64,000 nucleotides of DNA from Carboxylicivirga mesophila (GCF_018271975.1 NZ_JAGUCN010000013.1:1-64000), one strand, 5' to 3'. Shown: positions 9,432 through 19,381, counted from the first letter of the stretch. Numbers and translations: made by a program. The notes: generated by a model not told the origin, from the letters alone.

Positions 9432-10384
9432 GCTTGTTGAATCCAATTTCTAAGTTTAAGTGTTGCTTTTAGCCCTATTAGTGTACATGCCAATTTAAAA
9501 TACTTGCCACCTTGTGGTTTAATAAAATTAAACCCTAATGATTTAATATTAATAAGCGATTGTTCAGCTAAATCTGGGTATGATAAAATGGTACGTATGT
9601 AATAGTCTGAAAAGACACAGTGAAGAGCATTCTTTAGATCGACAGTTAATTCATTATATTTTTCATACAAATGTTCCTCGTATAATTTGAATGAATAGAG
9701 CTGCGAACTTAGTTTTTCATAACTATTGGTGCGGCTTACACTATGGCTAAGACCAATGCGATAATAAACCATGCCATTGACAGAAAACTTGATTCTTGAA
9801 GCATTTAAAAGAACCCTGCAAAAAAACTCCCCATCCTGATTTATTTTAAGAGTCTCGTTCCATGGGCCTGCTTTCTCAATTAAACTGCGTGGTGTCAACC
9901 AGCAGGCGGTTTGTGCCATTCCTTTACCATTCCAGCTATCAATTAGCCAATTAACCGGGTTAAGATAATCTTTATCAATAATCTGACCGGGCGTTTTTTT
10001 GTCGCCAATGGACTGTTTAAAATACTGCCACGAACAGGAGGCTACAGCATTATCTTTGTCAGCGATTAACCTTAGCTGGTCCTCAATCTTATTAGGAGAA
10101 AGTATATCATCGGCATCCAAATACTGGATATAATCGCCTTTACAATGCTCAAAGGCCAGGTTGCGCGCCGCACAAGCTCCACTGTTGACTTGCTTAAAAA
10201 CTCTGACTTGCCAGGATTCATACTTTTTGGCAATAGTGTAACTGCTATCTGTAGAACCATCATCCACTATAATGATTTCAATGTTCCGGTAAGTTTGTGA
10301 TAAACAAGACTGAATAGTTTCTGAAATGTAACGTTCAGAATTGTAAAGTGGGATAAGTATGGATACTAAAGGCTCTGGTTTCAT
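9428..10384 (-). CDS. GT2-family glycosyltransferase
   Basis: 318 residues. The GT-A core is textbook: LVSILIPLYNSERYISETI, IIIVDDGSTDSSYTIAKKY, GACAARNLAFEHCKGDYIQYLDADDILSPNKIEDQL. The DADD at about residue 95 binds the metal and nucleotide. The C-terminal 100 residues are variable. It is paired with a second closely similar GT2 gene directly upstream (4-base overlap), and the two share the GACAARN/GAPAARN and YLDADD/FLDADD blocks, suggesting a tandem duplication that has since diverged. Confidence 0.9.
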   Translation of the reverse strand: MKPEPLVSILIPLYNSERYISETIQSCLSQTYRNIEIIIVDDGSTDSSYTIAKKYESWQVRVFKQVNSGACAARNLAFEHCKGDYIQYLDADDILSPNKIEDQLRLIADKDNAVASCSWQYFKQSIGDKKTPGQIIDKDYLNPVNWLIDSWNGKGMAQTACWLTPRSLIEKAGPWNETLKINQDGEFFCRVLLNASRIKFSVNGMVYYRIGLSHSVSRTNSYEKLSSQLYSFKLYEEHLYEKYNELTVDLKNALHCVFSDYYIRTILSYPDLAEQSLINIKSLGFNFIKPQGGKYFKLACTLIGLKATLKLRNWIQQA

Positions 10385-11304
10385 GCTTTCCTTAAAGTTT
10401 TGTAAAGTTTCTCGGTAAACTTAAATCCAAATAAGAAATATAAGAATGAATAAATAGAAAGATGCCCATTGATAGTAGAGGGGAAGAAATAGCGAGGAAT
10501 ATGGTTTTTTATTAATGAAACGGCCAGTGGTAAATTATGTGCCGCAATATTTCTGATGTTGGTTAGTAATATTGAATAAAAATAATTCTTGTTTCTATTG
10601 AAATATTCAAGTTGCTCATTTTTAAGCCAATCAATTATTTCTAATCGCAATTTGATATATTGTGTCCACTTTTTAACCGGATTACCCTGGCTGATCTGAC
10701 CGGATTCACGCTCCTGCACAATGGTTAATGGCTCCGAATCAATGATGATGTTTTCATTAATCTGTAATAAGCGAAACATCAAATTAGCTTCCTGGCTGCT
10801 TTTTAGCGATTCATTCCACCCGTTAACTTCTATAAGAAAGCGTTTATTCCATAGATTACTACTTGTTATCCCAAGATTGGTATTAAAAAGCCCCTTGATT
10901 ATATCTTTTGGATTAAAATAAACTTCAGACTCATTACCTTTTAATGGTCGTTTAAGATAAGCAGTAGCCATAAAAGAAGCATCCCTTTGAATTAAGGTCA
11001 CCTGATGTTCAATCTTATTTGGTTTTAATAAGTCGTCTGCATCTAAAAACTGGATCCATTCGCCTTTAGCAACATGCATACCTTTGTTGCGAGCTGCCGG
11101 AGCACCAGGTATTTTTTCTTGTAAGATGATTAATTCGGGATAACTGAACTGTAATTCCTTTAATTTGTAAAGTGTTTTATCTGTTGAATTATTGTCTACA
11201 GCGATTACCTCAATATTAGAATAGCTTTGCGCATAACAGGAGCGAATACATTCTTCAATATATTGCTCTACATTGTAGCATGGTATCACAATTGAAATTA
11301 GCAT
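10381..11304 (-). CDS. GT2-family glycosyltransferase
   Basis: 307 residues from the start MLISIVIPCYNVEQYI, chosen because this ATG overlaps the upstream stop as TGATG and because the family begins here; an extension of 18 residues upstream has no family match. Core motifs are VIAVDNNSTDKTLYKL, GAPAARNKGMHVAKGEW and IQFLDADDLLKPNKIEHQV. Likely a paralogue of the gene downstream. Expected to act at the cytosolic face on lipid-linked glycan. Confidence 0.9.
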   Translation of the reverse strand: MLISIVIPCYNVEQYIEECIRSCYAQSYSNIEVIAVDNNSTDKTLYKLKELQFSYPELIILQEKIPGAPAARNKGMHVAKGEWIQFLDADDLLKPNKIEHQVTLIQRDASFMATAYLKRPLKGNESEVYFNPKDIIKGLFNTNLGITSSNLWNKRFLIEVNGWNESLKSSQEANLMFRLLQINENIIIDSEPLTIVQERESGQISQGNPVKKWTQYIKLRLEIIDWLKNEQLEYFNRNKNYFYSILLTNIRNIAAHNLPLAVSLIKNHIPRYFFPSTINGHLSIYSFLYFLFGFKFTEKLYKTLRKA

Positions 11305-12503
11305 CAAAAGATGGTTTTTAAATCCTTTACAAATTGTTTGTAATTGGTTGCAGCACAAAAATTATCTTTCCAATATGCATAAACCTCTTTTCTGTATACC
11401 TCATTCCTTGACTGTCCATTAAGCAAAATTTCAATTTGCCTGGCTATCTCCTCAGATTCTGTTTTTACATCTATTAAGCACCCTGTTTTCTCATTAACAA
11501 TTTCATTTGTTCCTCCCACATTTGTTGCCAACACTGGTATACCATATGATATAGCTTCCATAATACTAACTGGTAAGCCTTCTGAATTAGATAAATTAAT
11601 AAAACAATCAATTTGATTTTCTGAATAATATTTAAGGACTTCGGTATTGGAAACCATTCCCTTAAACTCTGCAGTAACGTTTGAGGGTAACATTTCTTTT
11701 GCAAGCGATTTGATCTTACCTAATTGCTCACCATCTCCAAAATGTATCCACTTAATTGGTAATGTTGAGATTTGTGACAGGGATTTAATAATCAAATCCA
11801 ATCTTTTTAAGTTAACTACTCTTGAACAGCTTACAACGACATACTCATACCTCATTATCGGTTTCACTTGAGTGTCTTCTAATTTATAAGTACCCAAATA
11901 AGAAATTTTCATCTTACTTGTATGCTCGGGGTGTCTTTCTTTTAAGTAATTAAATCCATTTTGTGAAATTAAATATAGCCAATTGATGCATTGTAGTTGA
12001 AAACTCCGGAACGGTATAAATCCTGATTCATGCCTTTCGTTATAAAGATCAAACCCGTGGGCCCGGGATACTAAAACCGATATCTTATTTTTACTTTTAA
12101 GTATAGACAATATTGTGGTCCAATCGTCCATCCAATAGGTATAATGAATAGTATTCGACGTTAGTTTATTTAAGTTCAAATAAATATATAATTGCTGAGC
12201 CTGGTAATGCAACCGCATTAAAGAACTCAATAAGAAAATCTTATTTTTTCTAACTAATACATCATGCCCAGCTTTAATAAACCACATTCCTAGAGATAAC
12301 AATCCTTTAATAGAAGAATAGCCCTCGAAGTCAACATCAATAACCTTGACATTTTTAGGTAAATCCCTTTTTGTGTCACCACTTTGGGCTGGAAATATAA
12401 AAACCTGATTAAACTCTTCTGCAAGGTATTTGATTTCTGTTTCCAGAAATTGTTCTCCAAGTCCATATGGGAATTGTAATGTATAAAGGCAAAGCTTATT
12501 CAT
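11304..12503 (-). CDS. GT4-family glycosyltransferase
   Basis: 399 residues, GT-B fold. The N-terminus reads KLCLYTLQFPYGLGEQFLETEI, a signature of the colanic-acid WcaL/AmsK-like group (FP...ETF/Q). The donor domain has VVSCSRVVNLKRLDLIIKSL and IHFGDGEQLGKI. The E-x7-E segment is NLSNSEGLPVSIMEAISYGIPVLATNVGGTNEIV. It sits between two GT2 genes with one-base spacing on both sides. Lower GC than the housekeeping genes, as expected for a glycan cassette moving between strains. Confidence 0.88.
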   Translation of the reverse strand: MNKLCLYTLQFPYGLGEQFLETEIKYLAEEFNQVFIFPAQSGDTKRDLPKNVKVIDVDFEGYSSIKGLLSLGMWFIKAGHDVLVRKNKIFLLSSLMRLHYQAQQLYIYLNLNKLTSNTIHYTYWMDDWTTILSILKSKNKISVLVSRAHGFDLYNERHESGFIPFRSFQLQCINWLYLISQNGFNYLKERHPEHTSKMKISYLGTYKLEDTQVKPIMRYEYVVVSCSRVVNLKRLDLIIKSLSQISTLPIKWIHFGDGEQLGKIKSLAKEMLPSNVTAEFKGMVSNTEVLKYYSENQIDCFINLSNSEGLPVSIMEAISYGIPVLATNVGGTNEIVNEKTGCLIDVKTESEEIARQIEILLNGQSRNEVYRKEVYAYWKDNFCAATNYKQFVKDLKTIF

Positions 12504-12504
12504 T

Positions 12505-13251
12505 TTACCTGAAGAGTTTAATAAGGTTTTTGTAATTAAGTGTAATTTGGATTCTTTTTTTTACCGAAGAATAGTTTTTGATACTTTTAACTGGTAATAT
12601 AGAACTTAGCTTACTTGAATTTTTCCAATAGCCAAATGATAATACATACTTGTTGTACTTGCTATTTTCCATGCTTGTTATGGATGTTGGAGATAATACA
12701 CGTACGTAGAAAGGACTGTCTTTGGGGAGAAATAAAGTGTTTTTGTTCTTATAGTAATTGTGCCAAACTACAGAATGATCCTGATCTAAAAGAGGGCGTC
12801 CATCCGGCATAATGGTGATCGCATGTTCATACTTATGTGCTACTGTGTTGGGATACCAGTTTTTAATGCCTTGACAAAACAAACCGCTTCTTAATTCGTA
12901 ATAAGTATGGTATCTATCTGTTGCTATATCAAAAGATTTATTGCTCAGTTTTTCTAATACATACGGGGCTATAATATCGTCGTCGTCGAGTCGAATAATA
13001 TAGTCCGGTTTTACATCCCATCCCGCAATAAGCTGCAAGGCATACTGAATTTTATCGCCTTTTTTTATGGCAGGGGAGTTAATAAACTCAATATTGCCTT
13101 CCTTTTTATTAAAATCATCAATTACTAAAGCTAACCAATTCGTATACGATTGCTTATTTAAAGATTTAATAGTATTTAACCATAGTTTTTCACGGACTGT
13201 GGTTCTAAATTGTTTAGGTGTCCTCGGAATGATAAAAACAAATGAATTCAT
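12505..13251 (-). CDS. putative glycosyltransferase, GT2-like (rhamnosyltransferase-type)
   Basis: 248 residues. FIIPRTPKQFRTTVREKLWLNTIKSLNKQSY at the start and YIIRLDDDDIIAPYVLEKL at about 90-108 match the small GT2-like family often labelled putative rhamnosyl transferase. The DDDD run provides the metal-binding acidic pair. The C-terminal half lacks the ordinary GT2 acceptor motif. It begins 26 bases after the upstream GT2 gene and ends one base before the next start. Confidence 0.72.
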   Translation of the reverse strand: MNSFVFIIPRTPKQFRTTVREKLWLNTIKSLNKQSYTNWLALVIDDFNKKEGNIEFINSPAIKKGDKIQYALQLIAGWDVKPDYIIRLDDDDIIAPYVLEKLSNKSFDIATDRYHTYYELRSGLFCQGIKNWYPNTVAHKYEHAITIMPDGRPLLDQDHSVVWHNYYKNKNTLFLPKDSPFYVRVLSPTSITSMENSKYNKYVLSFGYWKNSSKLSSILPVKSIKNYSSVKKRIQITLNYKNLIKLFR

Positions 13252-13276
13252 ATAGAAATTGATGTGTTTTATTTAC

Positions 13277-14188
13277 CTATTTCTGGGCTATTAGAACTTT
13301 GGTTAGAGTGATAAAATACATTAGTAATGAACTAAATTTCTGAACGTTGTTTTTGGGTTCATATATAGTAAACCAATCAACAATTGAAAGATGATTAACC
13401 CGCTTAATTAATTCATTCTTAAAGAAGTTAAGGATTTTTTCATCCTTTTGCTTCTTGGCTATTTCAATTTGTTGCATTGCATAACTATTAAAGATGCGAG
13501 GCTTGATATAATCTAAATGCTTTGAAATAAAATATACACATGAGTCAAGATCAATAAGTTTACCTGTTGAATTTTGCCAATTAATCAGAACTGTTGGTTC
13601 ATAGTCACTCATAAAACTATAAGAAGCTGCAAATCTAACTGTAAAATCAAAGTCTTGATGCCTATATAGTAATTCATCCCAAAGAACCTTTTTTGCACAC
13701 TCACTTTTATAAAAATGAGATGGTGTAGTAGCACTTCCTGAACCTAACAGATAATCTATCATTTGTTCACCGAGTAGTGGCTGTCTACTAAGTACAAGGC
13801 GTGTTTCATCTTTTAGTGTAATTACGGCACTACCAAAGATTCCATCACAATTCCATTCTTTAATCTTCTGCAATCTCCGCTCTAGGTGTAAAGGGAGAAA
13901 TTCATCATCGGAATCGAGCATTGCAATATACTCACCTTTAGCTTCTTGGATGCCACGATTGCGAGCAACGTTGGCATTAATGTGCTTTTCGTTTCTAAAA
14001 AAAAGAATGCGTTTATCATTAAAGCTATCGCATACCAATTTTAGATCTTCTTCGGAGCCATCATCAACCACTAAAATTTCAAAATTTTGATACGTTTGAT
14101 TTAGAACACTTTGAATGGCGCGTTTTAATTCAAGTGGTCTATTGTAAACTGGAATGATAATTGAAACTAATTCTTTTCTAAGACTCAT
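13277..14188 (-). CDS. GT2-family glycosyltransferase
   Basis: 303 residues. LVSIIIPVYNRPLELKRAI, EILVVDDGSEEDLKLV, NANVARNRGIQEAKGEYIAMLDSDDEFLPLHLERRL give a complete GT-A nucleotide-sugar site (DSDD about residue 95). Later WDELLYRHQDFDFTVRF resembles the acceptor-side QDxDF/EDxDL motif. It overlaps the upstream GT4 gene by 11 bases. Sugar specificity not readable. Confidence 0.9.
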   Translation of the reverse strand: MSLRKELVSIIIPVYNRPLELKRAIQSVLNQTYQNFEILVVDDGSEEDLKLVCDSFNDKRILFFRNEKHINANVARNRGIQEAKGEYIAMLDSDDEFLPLHLERRLQKIKEWNCDGIFGSAVITLKDETRLVLSRQPLLGEQMIDYLLGSGSATTPSHFYKSECAKKVLWDELLYRHQDFDFTVRFAASYSFMSDYEPTVLINWQNSTGKLIDLDSCVYFISKHLDYIKPRIFNSYAMQQIEIAKKQKDEKILNFFKNELIKRVNHLSIVDWFTIYEPKNNVQKFSSLLMYFITLTKVLIAQK

Positions 14189-15365
14189 TGATATCAGGTA
14201 TCTTATTCTTCAGTAATGTTTTATATCTAATATACATATTTTCAGGCGTAAAATTCGCCTGAATATGCTTGAGATTGTTTTGGCCCAATTCTTTTCTTAT
14301 TCCTTCATTACTAATTAATTTCTCAAGTTTGTTAGCACAATCATTTACATTTCCCGTCTCGTATAAGAACGGGAGATTATCGTTTGATACTACTTCTCTA
14401 ATTCCTGGTATATTTGTACCAATCACAGGTAATGAGGCACCCATGTATTCAAGAATTGCATTAGGACAACCTTCAGTTCTACTACTCAACAATCCTATAT
14501 CTGTAACCTTGAGTAAAGCATTGATATTATTAACATTTCCAAGAAAAGAAACCACATTCTGAAGCCCAAGTTGTTCAACTAAGGCACTACTTTTCAGATA
14601 GTTTTGCTCACAATATTGTCCGCTACCTTTACCTGCCAACAGCAGCATAAACTGGTATTTCTTACTTAACTCCTTTACTGCATTAATGACTGTAATATGG
14701 TCCTTCTCATTAAAAAAATTAGCAATCATTGTTATAACCAGCGTTTCATCATATTTTTCTGAATCTTTCTGCCAATCTTCAATGGAGTTATCAGCAGAAG
14801 GAATATAAGCATTACGTATCACATGAATATTATGAGGTGGTACTGCTTGCATAATTGATAATGCTTTTCTACCATGTTCTGAATTGGCAACATATACCGG
14901 TTTATACAGTCTGCTTATACATTCAAGAGATGACATTTTTTTTGCAGTAGGATTTAAATGTCCTCCACGCTCAAAGCTGAATGTTAGTTTGGCTGTTGTT
15001 AACATCCAAATCTTATTAACAACTTCGTCGATAGCTGGTGTATAAGGGAAGATAACATGTGCTTTTGTTGCTCGTATGTCCTTAATTAGTTGTTGCCATT
15101 GCTTCATTTTATCTATGAAAGATAGCTTGGCATAAGCTTCTGAACGAAAATTTATGATCTCGCTGTGCTTTGCAATAATAAAACCTTCGCTTCTCAGCTT
15201 TCCAACATAATCATCACTTAATGTATTTGTACCCCATATGTGAACATTAAATCCTAGACCTTTTTTAAGATATCTGGCTAGTAGAACCACTTGTTTTTGT
15301 ATACCCCCCGGACTAAGGTTTGGCATAATGAATAGAGCAGAAGGTTTATTCAAAACTGAACTCAT
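14178..15365 (-). CDS. GT4-family glycosyltransferase
   Basis: 395 residues. ALFIMPNLSPGGIQKQVVLLARYLKK is the N-terminal GGxxxx loop of GT4 enzymes. VITMIANFFNEKDHITVINAV begins the donor domain, and LLSSRTEGCPNAILEYMGASLPVIGTNIPGIREVV carries the E-x7-E pair. Overlaps the SGNH gene upstream by 20 bases and the GT2 gene downstream by 11, so it belongs to one transcription unit. Confidence 0.89.
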   Translation of the reverse strand: MSSVLNKPSALFIMPNLSPGGIQKQVVLLARYLKKGLGFNVHIWGTNTLSDDYVGKLRSEGFIIAKHSEIINFRSEAYAKLSFIDKMKQWQQLIKDIRATKAHVIFPYTPAIDEVVNKIWMLTTAKLTFSFERGGHLNPTAKKMSSLECISRLYKPVYVANSEHGRKALSIMQAVPPHNIHVIRNAYIPSADNSIEDWQKDSEKYDETLVITMIANFFNEKDHITVINAVKELSKKYQFMLLLAGKGSGQYCEQNYLKSSALVEQLGLQNVVSFLGNVNNINALLKVTDIGLLSSRTEGCPNAILEYMGASLPVIGTNIPGIREVVSNDNLPFLYETGNVNDCANKLEKLISNEGIRKELGQNNLKHIQANFTPENMYIRYKTLLKNKIPDINES

Positions 15366-16263
15366 TCAGATCCTTTAATAATTGTTGGTTAAATTTGATT
15401 ACACCGGATTGGTTCAAGTGATGGGCATCATAAAAATCTATTGTATCATTTAGTCCTAAAATACTGTAGTTATAATTGATATAATCACCCAAACCAGTGT
15501 ACAATGAATCGATTTCCAGACGATTTGTAATGTTATTAAATTTTGTTTTGGTAACTGGTGCCATAACTAATAAAAAAGGTATTTCTTGCTGTTTAAGAAA
15601 CAATAGGTTTAGCTTAAATGCTTTTAATTGTTTTTTACTAATAGTAAAACTATAAGGTTGGTTGTTGAAAATAGTATTGTTAGTATTTTCTCGCTCCACA
15701 AAGCCTCCATTAATGTAATGATCAGTTGAATCATTGCTGATATTAATATCATTATCTTTTTTTGCTTCCGAAGGCATTAATAGCTTGTAAAAAAAAGAAT
15801 TATATGTCAGTAAGTGATTAACTTGTGTAACCATTTTAAACATTTCAAAAGAGGTTTTTCGATGAGCTATTAGGTCAAGCGATGATTCAACACCATCATT
15901 TTGAAGCGTACCCGGATACACCTCATAAACAACCAACTTAGGATTTAGTTTTCTGATGTACTGCTTGAGCAACATTTGTGTTTGAATATGTGTTTGGTTG
16001 CTCGTGCCCAAATTAAAGGTTTTATAGCCTGCTATTTCGAACAAACGTGTATCAAAACCTCGATAGGTGTGAGATGAACCTACAAAAATAATATCAACTT
16101 TTGAGATAGTATCTGCTTCGCTTAATCGTTTAGCTGTATATCCATAATTACTTAAATTAGTTTTAATATTGGGAGCGTAGTCACCAAAGAACATTAGCCC
16201 GGCCAAATAAAACGCCGGTAAGAAACAAGCAAAGTAAAATAACTTTTTAAGTAATTGTATCAT
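15346..16263 (-). CDS. SGNH-type acyl-transfer partner of the MBOAT protein
   Basis: 305 residues with one N-terminal membrane span (about 5-25) and a periplasmic domain. The SGNH nucleophile block is VDIIFVGSSHTYRGFD (about 57-72) and the C-terminal catalytic pair lies in FYDAHHLNQSGVIKFN (Asp-x-x-His). This layout matches AlgJ/AlgX/DltD-like proteins that move an acyl group from an MBOAT channel onto a polysaccharide. It follows the MBOAT gene with a 2-base gap. The family is diverse, so acetyl is the likely but unproven acyl group. Confidence 0.75.
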   Translation of the reverse strand: MIQLLKKLFYFACFLPAFYLAGLMFFGDYAPNIKTNLSNYGYTAKRLSEADTISKVDIIFVGSSHTYRGFDTRLFEIAGYKTFNLGTSNQTHIQTQMLLKQYIRKLNPKLVVYEVYPGTLQNDGVESSLDLIAHRKTSFEMFKMVTQVNHLLTYNSFFYKLLMPSEAKKDNDINISNDSTDHYINGGFVERENTNNTIFNNQPYSFTISKKQLKAFKLNLLFLKQQEIPFLLVMAPVTKTKFNNITNRLEIDSLYTGLGDYINYNYSILGLNDTIDFYDAHHLNQSGVIKFNQQLLKDLNEFSFE

Positions 16264-16265
16264 TA

Positions 16266-17726
16266 CTAGAACTGAAAATAAATAAAGGGTGATTCAGTTG
16301 TAGGCATATAAAAGGCTATCACAATGATAATGCAATAATAAAATGTCCACCTTACAAATCTGTTTTGCCTAATAAGTAGATGCTCAATAGCGAATTTACT
16401 ATTGCGTCCCAGCCACTCTAATATAATAAACACCATTAAGAGCACTATTAAATAACCGGCTTTATAAAAAATTAAAACATATGTATCAACCAAATTCTGT
16501 TTTAAATATAGTCCCCCAAATAGGTGAGTGAGGTAATCTGAAGCATGCTGAATATTTTCCGCCCTAAAGAAAACCCAGGCAAGAGATGTTAGTGCAAATG
16601 TTAATATTATCTGAAACAATTCCTTTACACTTGGTAATATTCTTTTGTCTGCTACTGGATTAAGATTCTTTCGATTATTACCACTTAATAATAGGGGCAA
16701 AAAATATAGTGCATTGAGTAATCCCCATGCAATAAATGTCCAGTTAGCGCCATGCCAAAAACCACTAACAATAAAGATAATAAAGGTATTACGTATAGCA
16801 AATCGTTTATTAACACGACTTCCTCCAAGAGGAATATACACATAATCACGGAACCATGTGCTTAATGATATGTGCCATCGCCTCCAAAACTCGGCCATAT
16901 CGCGTGAGAAATATGGAAATGCAAAGTTTTGCATTAATTTAAAACCAAAAAGTCGAGCTGTACCAATGGCAATATCAGAATAACCTGAGAAATCACCATA
17001 AATTTGAAATGCAAAAAATATTGCACCCAATAATAATGTCGTACCTCCATACTGGTTAGACATATCAAATATTTCATTGGCATATTTGGCACAATTATCG
17101 GCAATGACTAATTTCTTAAAGAATCCCCACAATATTTGACGCAGGCCATTAACTGCCTGTCTATATTCCAACTGCCTTTGACTATAAAATTGAGGAAGCA
17201 GATGTGTGGCTCGTTCAATTGGGCCCGCTACCAGTTGAGGAAAAAAGCTGACAAAAGCCGCAAAAGCTACAAAATCATTAGTTGGTGTCAACTTACGCTT
17301 ATAAACATCAATTGTATAGCTTAAAGTCTGAAAAGTATAGAAGCTGATACCGACAGGTAAAATTATATTTAACGACTGTCCATTAATGGGGTTGCCCAAA
17401 AATGAGAAAGCTGTTACAAAGTTGTCGAGAAAGAAATTATAGTATTTGAAAAAGCCAAGAAAACCAAGATTAATAACTATACTACACCATAATAATAGTT
17501 TACGATTACGCGGATTATCTGTTTTACTTAACTGTAGACCGATTCTATAATCTAAAGCAGTACTAAAAGCAATTAAGGTTAAAAAACGCCAATCCCACCA
17601 ACCATAAAAGAGATAACTGGCAATGACAATTAATATATTCTGCAGCTTTAATTTTTCCCTTAATAACCAATAGAAGAAGAATACAATAGGGAGAAATACA
17701 ACAAAATCTATGGAGTTAAAGAGCAT
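16266..17726 (-). CDS. MBOAT-family O-acyltransferase (AlgI/DltB-like)
   Basis: 486 residues with about 11 membrane spans. Family marks are the start LFNSIDFVVFLPIVFFFYWLL, YYNFFLDNF, LPVGISFYTFQTLSY, FPQLVAGPIERA, and the catalytic region EFWRRWHISLSTWFRDYVYIPLGGSRV followed by SGFWHGANWTFIAWG, which holds the essential MBOAT histidine. It should carry an acyl group across the inner membrane for modification of the exported glycan. SGNH genes lie on both sides, overlapping by one base upstream and separated by 2 bases downstream. Confidence 0.93.
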   Translation of the reverse strand: MLFNSIDFVVFLPIVFFFYWLLREKLKLQNILIVIASYLFYGWWDWRFLTLIAFSTALDYRIGLQLSKTDNPRNRKLLLWCSIVINLGFLGFFKYYNFFLDNFVTAFSFLGNPINGQSLNIILPVGISFYTFQTLSYTIDVYKRKLTPTNDFVAFAAFVSFFPQLVAGPIERATHLLPQFYSQRQLEYRQAVNGLRQILWGFFKKLVIADNCAKYANEIFDMSNQYGGTTLLLGAIFFAFQIYGDFSGYSDIAIGTARLFGFKLMQNFAFPYFSRDMAEFWRRWHISLSTWFRDYVYIPLGGSRVNKRFAIRNTFIIFIVSGFWHGANWTFIAWGLLNALYFLPLLLSGNNRKNLNPVADKRILPSVKELFQIILTFALTSLAWVFFRAENIQHASDYLTHLFGGLYLKQNLVDTYVLIFYKAGYLIVLLMVFIILEWLGRNSKFAIEHLLIRQNRFVRWTFYYCIIIVIAFYMPTTESPFIYFQF

Positions 17727-18652
17727 TAGTTATTGTTTATAATATTTTCATTAATTATTTTATTAGTAAGAGAATCAACTATTCTTGAGACTTTTTCAGC
17801 ACCATAAACATTTAGGTGATCCTCATTGTAAAAGATATCTATATTGTCTTCATATTTATTTTCTAAATTCAGAATATGTATGCCAACAACATTCTCGTAT
17901 TTTTTTAAGGTAGCATTTCTTCTTTTTAGCTTATTTAGTACATTGTTTTTATTATAATTGAAATGCTTTGGTGGGGAAAACAAAATTACACTGATGTCAT
18001 GTTGTAAACAAATATTTATCATTTCATCAAGTATTCTTGCATTCTTTTTAAATAAGACAATATTTTCCTCGCAGTGTCTCTTTGCAAGGAACAATGAATC
18101 ATATTTACCGACATCTAAGTTATCTATGGCTGATGTTATAAAACCATATTTATTATATTTCCCAAACTCAGGAAATATATTATTTGTCCAAAATTTTTTA
18201 AAATATTGAGAAAAATTAGCTGTTATTAATAAATTGTCTTTCATCGGTGGCTCAGAATTGTAATTATTTATATCATAATAAATGTAGAATAAATGATTTT
18301 TATTCCAAGAAGAGTCACAGTAATTTTCAAGAGTATGGTATGAAGTTTCAATAAGAACTACTTTTAAAAGGGGCAGCTCTTTAATGTACTTTCTCAATAA
18401 CAGATAATCAATATTTAGTGCACTTCCGCCGTGAGCTAAAGGTGCACATTTTGATTTTATAAACTTAGGATTAATTGCCCGCCAAGTTTGTGAAGAGCCT
18501 AATATTAGAACTTCTAATGAGTCTTTGTTATAATCGATATATTCTTTTTTTGCATAAAATGTATTATTCAGCCTACTTTTTAATTCGACTAAACCCAATA
18601 TAATCAAGAGTGGTAACAAAAAGATTGTAAGATTCTTTATTAACTTTTGCAT
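17726..18652 (-). CDS. second SGNH-like protein of the O-acylation cassette
   Basis: 308 residues; an N-terminal membrane span (LTIFLLPLLIILGLVEL) then a periplasmic domain. LEVLILGSSQTWRAINPKF has the GSS nucleophile site and FYNEDHLNVYGAEKVSRIV has the Asp-x-x-His end. It resembles the downstream SGNH protein in layout (GSSHTYRGFD versus GSSQTWRAIN) but is clearly distinct. The DNA is among the most AT-rich in the locus. Probable role is acyl transfer with the MBOAT protein; two partners could give two acylation sites or acyl groups. Confidence 0.72.
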   Translation of the reverse strand: MQKLIKNLTIFLLPLLIILGLVELKSRLNNTFYAKKEYIDYNKDSLEVLILGSSQTWRAINPKFIKSKCAPLAHGGSALNIDYLLLRKYIKELPLLKVVLIETSYHTLENYCDSSWNKNHLFYIYYDINNYNSEPPMKDNLLITANFSQYFKKFWTNNIFPEFGKYNKYGFITSAIDNLDVGKYDSLFLAKRHCEENIVLFKKNARILDEMINICLQHDISVILFSPPKHFNYNKNNVLNKLKRRNATLKKYENVVGIHILNLENKYEDNIDIFYNEDHLNVYGAEKVSRIVDSLTNKIINENIINNN

Positions 18653-18680
18653 GAAATAAGAAGGAAATATTGAAAGCTAA

Positions 18681-19370
18681 TTAGAACTCGTAATCTAGGT
18701 TCTCGATATCTGAAGCATATAGTGCTTCTACTTGCTTTAGAGTTTTCTTGGAATAGTGCTTTTGATAGGAATTACGCAAAGATTTATTAATATGTGAAAA
18801 CTCAGTAATATTAGTGTTTAACTTTTGGTTAAGGATTGTAATACCTTGATTAATATTTTCAATCCTAAAGTATTCATTTACTAATAAATTATTATTCATA
18901 TCAGTCAGATCATCCCATTGTGGAGCAACATGTGTGGCAAAACTTCTTGAAACTTTCGATTCCATAAAGTATGGAATATGAGATAAAAATTTACTAAAAC
19001 TATGCTTCAATATTATCCGCATCCTACTTCCTGGAAGTTTATGTGCTTCTCTAGTATTCATTAAATATCTCCATAACGAAACTGCTCGATCATAAGGATT
19101 TCTAACTATAGTAAATTTGTACAGATTATTAAACTCTTCTTCATCATATAGAAATTTTTTGGCAAATAAAAGACGTTTGTAGTCATATCCACCTAAAGGA
19201 ATCCGATGATTATTTAGAGCATCATTCCATTGTTCTTTTGGTAAAGCAATAAATGGTATCGGATCTTCACGATCTGATTGTATATATGGTGGAGAAAAGG
19301 ATTTTCGAAAGCTTTGTCCTCCACATTTTCTAAGATGCAGCCAAAGAAATGTATTATATTGATCCATCAA
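18681..19370 (-). CDS. carbohydrate sulfotransferase (sulfotransfer_2-like)
   Basis: 229 residues. FLWLHLRKCGGQSFRKSF (about 8-25) corresponds to the 5'-phosphosulfate loop of PAPS-dependent sulfotransferases (usually K-T/C-G-G-T/Q-S), and FTIVRNPYDRAVSLWRYL (about 85-102) is the 3'-phosphate motif RNPxxRxVS. It should transfer sulfate from PAPS to a sugar hydroxyl. PAPS needs an APS kinase, and cysC lies 5 kb away in the same locus. It sits directly downstream of wzt (11 bases). Confidence 0.85.
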   Translation of the reverse strand: MMDQYNTFLWLHLRKCGGQSFRKSFSPPYIQSDREDPIPFIALPKEQWNDALNNHRIPLGGYDYKRLLFAKKFLYDEEEFNNLYKFTIVRNPYDRAVSLWRYLMNTREAHKLPGSRMRIILKHSFSKFLSHIPYFMESKVSRSFATHVAPQWDDLTDMNNNLLVNEYFRIENINQGITILNQKLNTNITEFSHINKSLRNSYQKHYSKKTLKQVEALYASDIENLDYEF

Positions 19371-19381
19371 AATTCTAGTGT

